The notes beneath the pieces are model-generated. The model was not told the DNA's origin. It ran no database searches and was given only the letters and a program-made list of their open reading frames with translations. From contig NZOA01000021.1 in the NCBI GenBank assembly GCA_002695115.1, forward strand, positions 34,208 through 51,460: a DNA stretch of 17,253 nt, given 5' to 3'. Shown here in pieces: positions 1-6,826 of this stretch. Position 1 is the stretch's first letter. The number at the start of each line of letters is the position of its first letter. The position numbers were made by a program, and so were the translations under genes. The DNA comes from Planctomycetota bacterium. Its GTDB lineage: Bacteria > Planctomycetota > UBA8108.

Positions 1-281
1 TCGCTCGAGAAGCTGGCTCCTTCCTGGTCCTTGAGCTGCTCCCGCAGAGCGGCTAATTGGGCCAGGGCGGCCTTATGCTCCTCCTCCGAGATCGTACCCT
101 CGGCGGCCTGTCGATTCGTTTTTACCAGCAGCCTGTTGTACTGGTCGATCAACTGCCGATTCGCCTGTTCGGCGAGCTCGAGCTCTCCCTTGAGCCTGTT
201 GTATTCGCCATACGAGACACAACCGACCAACAGGGGCAATACACATACCATAACCAACCCGCGTACCACGAGCTTCCTCAT
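1..281 (-). CDS. Coiled-coil lipoprotein, N-terminal part (runs off the left edge)
   Basis: The frame is open from an ATG at 281 to the window edge, giving 93 visible residues and no stop. The protein starts with two basic residues and a hydrophobic stretch ending in the lipobox LVGC (Cys at residue 21), so it should be lipidated and anchored to a membrane after signal peptidase II cleavage. After the Cys comes a charged, Glu/Gln/Leu/Arg-rich segment (about residues 26-90) with heptad-like spacing, which I read as a coiled coil. A weak purine-rich site (GGGAAG) lies about 8 bases upstream of the ATG. Lipoproteins of this shape are often OmpA-type peptidoglycan-binding proteins, but the C-terminal domain that would decide this is outside the window. 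The hairpin terminator at 470-513 separates it from the gene upstream, so it probably has its own promoter. Confidence 0.75.
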   Translation of the reverse strand, partial: MRKLVVRGLVMVCVLPLLVGCVSYGEYNRLKGELELAEQANRQLIDQYNRLLVKTNRQAAEGTISEEEHKAALAQLAALREQLKDQEGASFSS

Positions 282-591
282 GACTTCACTTCCCTTCTGT
301 TCTCTTCCTTCTTAACTCTTGAACGCCGCCCTATACGGTGGATTTCACCACGCCGGAAGGCTGGATGAATCCCGAGGTCCAATCTTATTTGAGAAATATA
401 TAACAGGTTGCCGAGAACATGAAAAGAGCTTTTATCGGTACTTCATCTTCACCCGTGAGAATTTCTCATAAAAGAAGGGCTGCCCCGCATTTACGCGTGA
501 CAGCCCTTCTTTTGATTCTCATTCCGGCACAGCGCGTCTTTAACGCGGAAGACCGGTCCATTTCGCTCTGAAACAGGAAATCGTACGAGAA
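282..591. other. Intergenic region with a terminator
   Basis: About 310 bases between the lipoprotein start and the end of the HTH-protein gene. It holds the hairpin terminator at 470-513 and an AT-rich patch around 385-405 that could contain a minus-strand promoter for the lipoprotein gene, although no convincing -35/-10 pair is visible. The overlapping plus-strand open frames are short and lack coding character. Confidence 0.5.
470..513 (-). terminator. Intrinsic terminator, probably bidirectional
   Basis: Thirteen bases (AAAAGAAGGGCTG, 470-482) are perfectly complementary to 501-513 (CAGCCCTTCTTTT), with an 18-base loop. On either strand the GC-rich stem core is followed by a TTCTTTT tract formed by the distal stem arm. 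It lies about 80 bases past the stop of the gene at 592-1395 and before the lipoprotein gene, which is where a terminator for that minus-strand unit would be expected. The symmetrical A/T ends allow it to work in both directions. Confidence 0.85.
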
Positions 592-1395
592 TTACTTCCT
601 GAACATCTCCGCAAGATCGTGGACAAAATCAAAGTAGCCTCCCCACTCCTTGATCCAGGTCTGGGGATGGCGCTCTTGAGCCTGGGTAAACTCTCCGCGC
701 CCCACCGTGAGCCCTTCATTGTGGACCGTTCCCAGGAGAACAGCCAGGGGGATCAGAAGCGCGAGGCCGGCAAACGACAGCAGGACGGTCCAGGGCGCGT
801 GGCTCTTGCGCCTCTTCATCTGCATAACACGCGCTCCGCCGCCACGAAGAAGAGAGCCTTCTTCGGTCGGATCGAGCAAAGTGTCTTCGGTCGTATCGAG
901 CTCGAAGGTGTCGGCATCATCATCGCCGAGGTCGAGAATGTCCGTGTCGAGAAGAGTCTCGTCGCCGAGACCTCCTTCGTCACCCGAATCTTCAGCTCCG
1001 GGGATCGGGGTGGTACCTTCGCTATCGTCGTCATCGTCGAGAAGACTCCCGATGTCGAGCACGGTCTCATCGCCCACCGAGCCGCCGGCGTCATCCTCGG
1101 CCGCTATATCGGCAACATCAGGAGACGAGCCATCATCAGCCTCAGCATCTCCGCCGGTGAGATCGATACCGAAATCAATCTCATCTTCGTCATCGCCGAG
1201 GATGTCGAGATCGTCATCCGAAAGAATAATCTCGGCCTCACCCTGGTTTTTATAGTTGTCGATCGCCTCTTTCGTGAAGAGGAGACTGTCGCCATCCTTT
1301 GTACTGGCGATCTCGTTTGAAGCGACCAGCTTCTCGAGCTCCTCTTCGGAGATACCGAGTTCGCTGGCAGCCTCTTTAAAGCTCATTTCACTCAC
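592..1395 (-). CDS. Membrane-anchored helix-turn-helix protein with long acidic linker
   Basis: This is a 267-residue protein in three parts. Residues 1-52 look like an excisionase/MerR-type winged helix (SFKEAASELGISEEELEKL, then a wing-like DGDSLLFTKEAID). Residues 55-185 are extremely rich in Asp/Glu and contain repeated units of the form GDETLLD/GDETVLD (about 108-113, 144-150, and a looser copy near 170). A basic patch (MKRRKSH, 193-199) then precedes one membrane span (about 202-224), followed by a 43-residue tail with no recognisable domain. By the positive-inside rule the HTH is cytoplasmic and the tail outside. The start chosen is GTG at 1395, with GAGG about 10 bases upstream; ATG at 1386 is an alternative. 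It lies 66 bases after the 123-residue exported-protein gene on the same strand, so the two may be co-transcribed. I recall HTH proteins with acidic tails as common hypothetical proteins in Planctomycetota. The function is unknown. Confidence 0.8.
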   Translation of the reverse strand: MSEMSFKEAASELGISEEELEKLVASNEIASTKDGDSLLFTKEAIDNYKNQGEAEIILSDDDLDILGDDEDEIDFGIDLTGGDAEADDGSSPDVADIAAEDDAGGSVGDETVLDIGSLLDDDDDSEGTTPIPGAEDSGDEGGLGDETLLDTDILDLGDDDADTFELDTTEDTLLDPTEEGSLLRGGGARVMQMKRRKSHAPWTVLLSFAGLALLIPLAVLLGTVHNEGLTVGRGEFTQAQERHPQTWIKEWGGYFDFVHDLAEMFRK

Positions 1396-1461
1396 TTTAC
1401 AGGACCTCGCTCATTTCCTCGTTTATTTCAGACTCAGACACTTCACTTGCTTTTAAGAACG

Positions 1462-1833
1462 TTATTTCTTTCTGCCACCTGCCGCCTGCTTCTGAATAGC
1501 ATCCTTGACGGCCTTGACTGACAACTTCCCACTTTTAGGAGTCAACTCCTCAGGCTTCAGGTCCCAGGTGATCTCGCGGGTTCCCATATATTCTATTCCG
1601 CGGGTCTTGACGCTATAGGCGGCGAGCTTCCTCGTGGGAACCTCCAGAATATAAAGCATGTTGCTGTTGCCGGTCGTGGACATGCCCGTGGCAAGAATGT
1701 AATTGCCCTGGGTATTTCCTACCGCCTGGCCGAAGGCCGCCGGGAACACGGGACGAGTCATCTGTTGAACGACATTGACGGCCAAAAGAGTTACGCAAAT
1801 TGCCAGCAACGCCACCGTGATGTTTTGACGCAT
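1462..1833 (-). CDS. Small exported or membrane-anchored protein of unknown function
   Basis: 123 residues starting at an ATG at 1833. A hydrophobic N-terminal segment (about residues 5-23, ITVALLAICVTLLAVNVV) looks like an uncleaved signal anchor or signal peptide. The body contains a pattern I associate with a small planctomycete protein family: a GNYILATG-like strand, then NSNMLYILEVPTRKLAAY and a final TREITWDL segment, suggesting a small beta-sheet domain. The C-terminus is Lys/Arg-rich (GGRKK). The segment LYILEVPTRKLAAY resembles a single beta-propeller blade, but one repeat is too little to claim that fold. The start is preceded by a G-rich run (GGGGGT) about 7 bases away, an imperfect ribosome-binding site. 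The HTH/acidic gene follows 66 bases downstream. Confidence 0.7.
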   Translation of the reverse strand: MRQNITVALLAICVTLLAVNVVQQMTRPVFPAAFGQAVGNTQGNYILATGMSTTGNSNMLYILEVPTRKLAAYSVKTRGIEYMGTREITWDLKPEELTPKSGKLSVKAVKDAIQKQAAGGRKK

Positions 1834-2204
1834 CAGATTACCCCCAATTTCCTTTCCTCAACCGGACCTGCCAGGTATTGCCTGGAAGACCCCGCTAATA
1901 GTTACCCCCCGAGCGAAACCTGTCTCGGGGCTCCTCGACCCTCTTCAACTCGGTAACTCCTTATAAACTCTATATTCGGCAATACTGAAACCGAGACACA
2001 CTCTTTAGTTGAGCCTGCCGAATCGTTACCGGAAGAAGGCGGGGAAAATGCTTTAGAAACCCGTTAAAGGGTCATTTCGTACTGACTGTTTATCTTAGCA
2101 CACCGATTATTGGCCAACCAAATGAAAGTTGAACTGTCGGGACACTGCTATATAAGAATAACACCTAACAGCCAACCAACCAGCCGATCTGGCCACTTTT
2201 TTGC
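1834..2204. other. Intergenic region between recG and the 123-residue protein gene
   Basis: 371 bases with no credible gene. On the minus strand this is the leader/promoter region of the small exported protein. It contains two hairpins (1871-1885 and 1907-1930) and AT-rich patches near 1963-1975 (TATAAG read on the minus strand) and 2090-2160 that could hold -10 elements, but none has a good -35 partner at 16-18 bases. No run of T after a GC-rich stem was found directly downstream of recG, so recG may end by a Rho-dependent mechanism or further on. Confidence 0.45.
1907..1930. repeat. Short hairpin in the leader of the 123-residue protein gene
   Basis: CCCCGAG (1907-1913) pairs perfectly with CTCGGGG (1924-1930) around a 10-base loop. 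It lies 74-97 bases upstream of the ATG at 1833. There is no T-tract on either side, so it is not an intrinsic terminator; it could be a stem in the 5' leader. A second small stem, CCAGG/CCTGG with a 5-base loop, lies at 1871-1885. Confidence 0.5.
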
Positions 2205-4448
2205 CTAATCAAGGCCCATAATCGCTTCCTCAGGCGACTCTTCGAGGCCCAGGATCGCTCCCCAGCGGTCGATGAATGCAGCGCTTTCAGGACGCTCCCA
2301 GAAGTCTTCAGCGAGCGTCCTGACCTTCTTGAAAGCCTCTACATTCAGCACGGGATTGCCGAAACCGCCAAAAGGCAAACCCGACTGGCGGATCCCGAGA
2401 TAATCCCCGGGTCCTCTCAGGCGAAGGTCTTCCTCCGCGAGTTTGAAACCGTCATCGGTGCCGGCGAAGATATCGAGACGCTTCAGAGCCTCCTCTCCGC
2501 TACCCTCGAGGCTCACGAAGCAATATCCGCCATGGCTTCCCCGCCCCACCCGTCCACGCAGCTGATGAAGCTGGGCCAGGCCGAAACGCCCGGCATTCTC
2601 GACATAGAGAACCGTCGCGTTAGGCACGTCGATCCCGACCTCTATGACCGAGGTCGCGACCAGGATCTGTGTCCGCCCGGCGCGAAACGACTCCAGGGCC
2701 TCGTCTTTTTCCTCGCTGCTCAATCTCCCGTGTACCAGGCCGACCCGGTATTCGGGAAAGACCTCGGTGGCAAGGCGCTCCCGCCCCGCCACCGCCGCGG
2801 GCAGATCGAGCTTTTCCGATTCCTCAACCAGGGGATAAACAAAAAACGCCTGGCGGCCGGCCCGCAGCTCCTTGCGGACAAAATCGATTGAGTCGGATTT
2901 TTTCTCCGGCTTGACCAGGTAGGTCTGCACCGGCTGACGGCCCGGCGGACGCTCTTTGATGATCGACAGATCCAGGTCGTTGTAAATGGTCATACAGAGA
3001 GACCTGGGAATCGGAGTCGCCGTCATGACGAGGATGTGCGGCTCCTGTCCCTTTTTTCGCAGCCTGGATCGTTCATTCACTCCAAAACGATGCTGTTCAT
3101 CGATAATCGCCAGCCCGAGGTTCTTCATGATGACTGTTTCCTGCACCAGCGCGTGGGTTCCGACCACGATATGTATCTTTCCCCCGGCGAGCTCCTCGAG
3201 GAGCTCCCGGCGGCGCCGGCCGGTTACCGCACCGGTCAACAGCGCGATCCTGACCGCCGGGTGCCCGGCGAGGTATTTCCTGATCGTCGTATAGTGCTGC
3301 TGAGCCAACACCTCGGTTGGCGCCATGATGGCCCCCTGGCGTCCGTTGCGGACAGCGATCAGCAGTGAGTAGAGCGCCACCGCCGTTTTGCCCGTACCCA
3401 CGTCCCCCTGCAGGAGCCGGTACATCGGATGCCCCGATGCCATATCAGCGCTGATCTCCTCGACAGCCTTGTCCTGCTCGGCGGTAAACTTGAACGGAAA
3501 GACGGACCTGATCTTCTCGTCGAGGGCTTCATCTGTCTTGAGCGGCTCTGTATCGGAATCCCGAAACTGTCGACCCCTCATGACAATCTTCGTGGCAAAA
3601 GCGAAGCGCTCCTCGAAGGCCAGCCTTGCCCGCGCGCTATCCCTGCAGACCTCCCAGTACTCGCGCGCGTCGAGATCCAGGCGGTCATCTCCCGAACCGC
3701 TCTCTGGTGAATCCGGAGGGAAGTGAATCCAGCGGTAGGCCTCCACGAGCCCTGGCCCGAGATCTCCATCGGAGAGAATCCTCCCCTCCCTGAGAGTTCC
3801 TTCATCGAGAAAAAAATCAAAGGGCGTCTCGTCCACAGAGGGAAACCCGTCCCCTTCTCTCCCTGCCTGGAAATCATCGAGGGCCCCCGCCACCAGGCGC
3901 CTCAGGTGTCTCTGGGTAAGCCCCCTTTTCAGGGGATAGATCGGCACCACCCTGTTCAGATCGATGCTGTCCTCCGCGCTCCCACCATCACCGTCACTCG
4001 CCACGACCTCGAATTCCGGCGCGACGATCTGCAGCCGTCCGGAGTGTTCCGCGATCTTCCCGAAGACGCAGAGAAAATCACCGGGGTGGAGACTCTTCTC
4101 GAGATAGGGCTGGTTGAACCAGACCAGGTCAAGCTCCCCGCTGTCGTCCCTGAGAGTGGCCGTGAGCATGTGGCGACGCGGCCCCAGGCGTCTGCCGCGG
4201 CAGCGCTCCAGCTGGCCGGTGAGGACTACCTGCTCGCCGACAGAACTGGATTCGATCGTCTTCGCGTTCCTGCGATCCTGGTAACGCCGGGGGAAATGAC
4301 GCAGCAGGTCACCTGGACGGAAAACCCCCAGGCGGCTCAAAGCCTCCGCGCGTTGACGATTGACTCCCGGCAGGGCCAGGAGCGAGTCCTCTACCACGCT
4401 ATCTTCGTTATTCTGTGCTGGCATGAGTATCAGCCCAATCGATTCCAC
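2205..4448 (-). CDS. recG: ATP-dependent DNA helicase RecG
   Basis: RecG remodels stalled replication forks and branch-migrates Holliday junctions. The 747-residue protein has the family's order: an N-terminal helical region with LLALPGVNRQRAEAL; an OB-fold wedge domain (about 65-150) with DDSGELDLVWFNQ; a superfamily 2 helicase core with Walker A QGDVGTGKT (347-355), APTEVLA, DEQH box with RFGV (450-456) and TATPIPR (476-482); then a second RecA lobe with HGRLSSEEK, ATSVIEVGIDVPNAT and QLRGRVGRG, and the C-terminal RecG segment. It is somewhat longer than the E. coli protein (693 residues), partly from a loosely conserved stretch at about 190-270. The start drawn is GTG at 4448; ATG at 4424 (MPAQNN) is equally possible, and neither has a clear Shine-Dalgarno. 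It begins 14 bases after the dnaA stop, so the two are very likely one transcript. Confidence 0.95.
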   Translation of the reverse strand: MESIGLILMPAQNNEDSVVEDSLLALPGVNRQRAEALSRLGVFRPGDLLRHFPRRYQDRRNAKTIESSSVGEQVVLTGQLERCRGRRLGPRRHMLTATLRDDSGELDLVWFNQPYLEKSLHPGDFLCVFGKIAEHSGRLQIVAPEFEVVASDGDGGSAEDSIDLNRVVPIYPLKRGLTQRHLRRLVAGALDDFQAGREGDGFPSVDETPFDFFLDEGTLREGRILSDGDLGPGLVEAYRWIHFPPDSPESGSGDDRLDLDAREYWEVCRDSARARLAFEERFAFATKIVMRGRQFRDSDTEPLKTDEALDEKIRSVFPFKFTAEQDKAVEEISADMASGHPMYRLLQGDVGTGKTAVALYSLLIAVRNGRQGAIMAPTEVLAQQHYTTIRKYLAGHPAVRIALLTGAVTGRRRRELLEELAGGKIHIVVGTHALVQETVIMKNLGLAIIDEQHRFGVNERSRLRKKGQEPHILVMTATPIPRSLCMTIYNDLDLSIIKERPPGRQPVQTYLVKPEKKSDSIDFVRKELRAGRQAFFVYPLVEESEKLDLPAAVAGRERLATEVFPEYRVGLVHGRLSSEEKDEALESFRAGRTQILVATSVIEVGIDVPNATVLYVENAGRFGLAQLHQLRGRVGRGSHGGYCFVSLEGSGEEALKRLDIFAGTDDGFKLAEEDLRLRGPGDYLGIRQSGLPFGGFGNPVLNVEAFKKVRTLAEDFWERPESAAFIDRWGAILGLEESPEEAIMGLD

Positions 4449-4462
4449 CCGGGCAAAGCTAC

Positions 4463-5887
4463 TCAGTCTTCGAGCCGGTCGATGATCGCGTACACGGGAG
4501 TACAGACCATCGGATCATTGGCTTCGAGCAGACCGGCGATCTTCCCTACAGCACATCTTACCGTCGTGTGGTTGCGATTTCCGAAGTTCCTGCCGATCTC
4601 CGAAAAGGACATTCGCGTAAACCGGCGGACAAGGTAGATCGCCACCTGGCGGGCGAAGGCCACGGGGCGAAGCCGGCTGGAGGACGAAAACTCCATCACC
4701 GGCAAGTTGAAATAATCAGCGGTCACCTGCTTGATTTTATCCATGGACGGACCTGCCCGGGAGCCGCCGATCCTGTCGGCCAGCACCCTTCGCGCCTCGG
4801 CGACGTCGAGGGGACGGCCGAGAACCCGCGCATGAACATCCAGCTGCAGTACGGCTCCGAGCAATTCATGGACACCTCCGTGGATGCCGTGGACCAGCAG
4901 CTCGAGGACCTTCGAATCCAGCTCCCCCCTGGCCTCTCTAGCGCCGCCCCCCCTCCTCGAGCCCAGCCTGATCCAGTGATGGCGAATGATCTTGCATTTC
5001 ATCTTGTAGTCAGCCGGCTTGATTCGCGCCACGAGGCCACTGAGAAACCTGCCCCTGAGCGAGGGCGAAAGCTCATCCAGGTCCCGCGGCCCCCTGCTGG
5101 AGGTCACCACGACCTGGCGCCGGGCATTGACCAGGTGATCCATGGTGTGCAGGAGCTCGACCTGGGTCTTCTTCTTCGTCGACAGGTCCTGGACATCGTC
5201 GATCAGCAGAAGGTCAAGGGACCGGTAGAGCCTGCGGAACTTGTCGATGGATCCGTCCTGGATACTGGCGGCGAAGTGATTGAAGAAACGCTCTGAATTG
5301 ACATACCGGATCTTCAGGCCGGCTTCTGCTGCGGACTCGATGCCGCGAAGAAGATGGGTTTTTCCAACCCCTGATCCTCCCCAGATAAAGAGCGGATTGT
5401 AGAACACCCCGGGCGAGCAGGCCGCTTCCAAGGCGGCCCTGCAGGCCAGGCGGTTGGACTCTCCCTGGACAAAGTTCTCCAGTTCGCAGCCCGCTCCCCG
5501 CCTCGCGCTGGCCTCCCTTGCGCGGCCCTGGCCGCCCCAGGCAGGCAACCTGGTCCGCCGCGCCGGACTGACCTCGACGGCCTCGCCGGATGAGAAGAGC
5601 CGCTTCTGCTCTTCCCTTTGTTTCCTGAACAGCACGGGATCGATTGCGATGTCAAGATCGAGCTCTCTGCCAGCCTGCCCCTCAAGCACCTCCTTGATGC
5701 CGTCAAGATAGCGCGACTCAATCCATTCCTGGAGGAACCGGTTGGCAACGCCAAGACGGACACGCCCCTCATCGGAGGGCAGGACCGTAATGTCCGCCAG
5801 CCACCGCTCGAAGCACTCCTGGCCGAAATGAGCCTGGAGCTCTCCCCGGGCGGAGGTCAAGCAGTCTGTAAAAAGATCACTTCTCAT
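4463..5887 (-). CDS. dnaA: Chromosomal replication initiator DnaA, divergent active site
   Basis: 474 residues from ATG 5887, which matches the length of DnaA domain I; an upstream GTG at 5941 would add 18 residues. Domain I (about 3-70) includes ERWLADI and NRFLQEWIESRYL. A low-complexity domain II (about 85-135) follows. The AAA+ domain III starts at ENFVQGESNRLA and carries Walker A GGSGVGKTH (170-178), Walker B LLLIDDVQ (226-233) and the box VII arginine finger (R280). Domain IV ends with the DNA-binding signature FGNRNHTTV (435-443). Residues usually invariant are changed: the sensor 1 Asp of TSD is Ser (S264), the sensor 2 Arg of NVRELEG is His (H340, in GVHELLG), and the box-reading Asp of RDHTTV is Asn (N439). 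The DnaA loader and ATP-switch role is family knowledge; whether this copy keeps the ATP switch is open. recG follows 14 bases downstream; dnaN and recF are not adjacent. Confidence 0.93.
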   Translation of the reverse strand: MRSDLFTDCLTSARGELQAHFGQECFERWLADITVLPSDEGRVRLGVANRFLQEWIESRYLDGIKEVLEGQAGRELDLDIAIDPVLFRKQREEQKRLFSSGEAVEVSPARRTRLPAWGGQGRAREASARRGAGCELENFVQGESNRLACRAALEAACSPGVFYNPLFIWGGSGVGKTHLLRGIESAAEAGLKIRYVNSERFFNHFAASIQDGSIDKFRRLYRSLDLLLIDDVQDLSTKKKTQVELLHTMDHLVNARRQVVVTSSRGPRDLDELSPSLRGRFLSGLVARIKPADYKMKCKIIRHHWIRLGSRRGGGAREARGELDSKVLELLVHGIHGGVHELLGAVLQLDVHARVLGRPLDVAEARRVLADRIGGSRAGPSMDKIKQVTADYFNLPVMEFSSSSRLRPVAFARQVAIYLVRRFTRMSFSEIGRNFGNRNHTTVRCAVGKIAGLLEANDPMVCTPVYAIIDRLED

Positions 5888-6700
5888 GAGGCTAGTCCAC
5901 GTTTCCCTTCCGGCCACCCATTCGGGCCAGAAAAGTTCCACCCGGCCTCAGAGTTCTCCGGCTCCCGCCGGAGTCTCCCCTGCGGCGTCCGCCCCGCAGC
6001 TCTTTCCCTCTGCATACGGACGCCACGTCTTCACTGAGACCGTTACCGTTCTGACCAATTACGATGGTCGAAGTAGGGATTCCATCGCCACGCCCACCTG
6101 AACGCGGTGAAAAAAGAAACCCGCCTCTTCACTTCTTTTTTCTCTTTCTCTCTAGGCTCTCCAGACACTTCCTCGTTTCAATTCACCACTTCCCGATGGG
6201 CGAAAACGCCGCCGGACCCTTCGGCCGGGTACGCCAGGCCTCCGCTGTCCTGCTCAATTCCTCAACCCGCCGATGCCGGAAACCAACCGGGGAAACAGCG
6301 GGCCGCTCTTCGCTCGCGAAATCTCGCGGGAACCGGACTCCACACCGAAGCCGGCCAGACCGCTGGCAATCTCATCGCGCCGCGAGGAGCAGTTCACCTC
6401 CGTTTCGCCTGAGCTTTCTCAAGACGATGGAGGTCCACTGCAATCGACAGGTCCTGAGTCGTCGATACCAGTTCTCCCACCCGGGGAAAAACCACCTTCA
6501 CTCTACTGAAAGGAAAATAAAGTCGAACCCGCGAACCCGGCTGGCACTGAGTACTCCACCGGTCTCAACACGACCGTCGCCAGGCTCGTCCTCCACCAAT
6601 GGTATGACCCTTGAGCCGGCGAGCAGGCTGGATCCGCCAGCCATGAAAGTCCGCGAACTGTTCGGTATTTCAACCGTCCCGCCGTTTAAAGCGGGAGCGG
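5888..6700. other. Long leader region upstream of dnaA
   Basis: Roughly 800 bases with no convincing gene lie between a near-consensus promoter (6701-6729) and dnaA. Contents: a purine/pyrimidine-skewed AT patch with a 10-base inverted repeat (6109-6142); small stems at 6354-6367 (GCCAG/CTGGC) and 6677-6696 (TCCCGC/GCGGGA); and a chain of tiny minus-strand frames of 27-48 codons between 6644 and about 6180 that I do not trust. I found no TTATCCACA-type DnaA box, so this is not demonstrably the origin. No tRNA-, RNase P-, SRP- or tmRNA-like core motif was recognised. Confidence 0.5.
6109..6142. repeat. AT-rich inverted repeat upstream of dnaA
   Basis: GAAAAAAGAA (6109-6118) and TTCTTTTTTC (6133-6142) are perfect complements around a 14-base spacer, embedded in a pyrimidine-rich tract that continues to about 6153. 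The stem is nearly all A/T, so it is unlikely to be a terminator by itself. It is the most easily melted stretch ahead of dnaA. Confidence 0.5.
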
Positions 6701-6729
6701 ATAATAGCAAAGGGGCGCCAGCGAGTCAA
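6701..6729 (-). promoter_or_regulatory. Sigma-70-type promoter reading toward dnaA
   Basis: Read on the minus strand: TTGACT (6729-6724), a 17-base spacer, then TATTAT (6706-6701). That is five of six matches to each consensus hexamer with ideal spacing. It lies directly past the ychF terminator (6768-6817) and points at dnaA, whose start is about 810 bases away. It is the best candidate promoter for the dnaA-recG unit or for an unannotated RNA in between. Confidence 0.6.
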
Positions 6730-6767
6730 CGCCGAAAAGACGCCCCCGGAGCCTGAAAAAAGAAATC

Positions 6768-6817
6768 TCTCGCGACGGTGGAGCAGGTGACCAGACCGCC
6801 TGCGCTCCACCGCGAGA
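6768..6817 (-). terminator. Intrinsic terminator after ychF
   Basis: The arms 6768-6787 and 6799-6817 form a long GC-rich hairpin (TCTCGCG/CGCGAGA and GTGGAGC/GCTCCAC with two 2-base bulges), with a loop of about 11 bases. On the minus strand it is followed at once by ATTTCTTTTTTC. It begins 10 bases past the ychF stop, a textbook position for ending the tatC-ychF transcript. Confidence 0.9.
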
Positions 6818-6826
6818 CCTGCCTCT

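Noticed and set aside
619..1320. Plus-strand frames opposite the HTH/acidic gene
   Set aside because: Produced by the repetitive Asp/Glu codons of the real gene; the translations are low-complexity with no domain.
2128..2155. Plus-strand promoter-like TTGAAC-16-TATAAG
   Set aside because: Reads into the 3' end of recG antisense with no gene to serve; could be chance in an AT-rich patch.
3723..4637. 304-codon plus-strand frame opposite recG and the end of dnaA
   Set aside because: It lies antisense to conserved RecG motifs, has no recognisable domain, and crosses the gene boundary.
4736..4744. TTATCCATG, a near match to a DnaA box
   Set aside because: Single seven-of-nine match inside the dnaA coding sequence with no cluster around it; not evidence for an origin.
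6180..6644. Chain of four tiny minus-strand frames with 4-base overlapping starts upstream of dnaA
   Set aside because: Any TGA preceded by A, G or T creates such an overlap, so the pattern is expected by chance; frames are 27-48 codons, lack ribosome-binding sites and resemble nothing known.
6498..6710. 70-codon minus-strand frame starting with TTG at 6710
   Set aside because: Its start overlaps the -10 element of the promoter at 6701-6729, so it could not be translated from that transcript.
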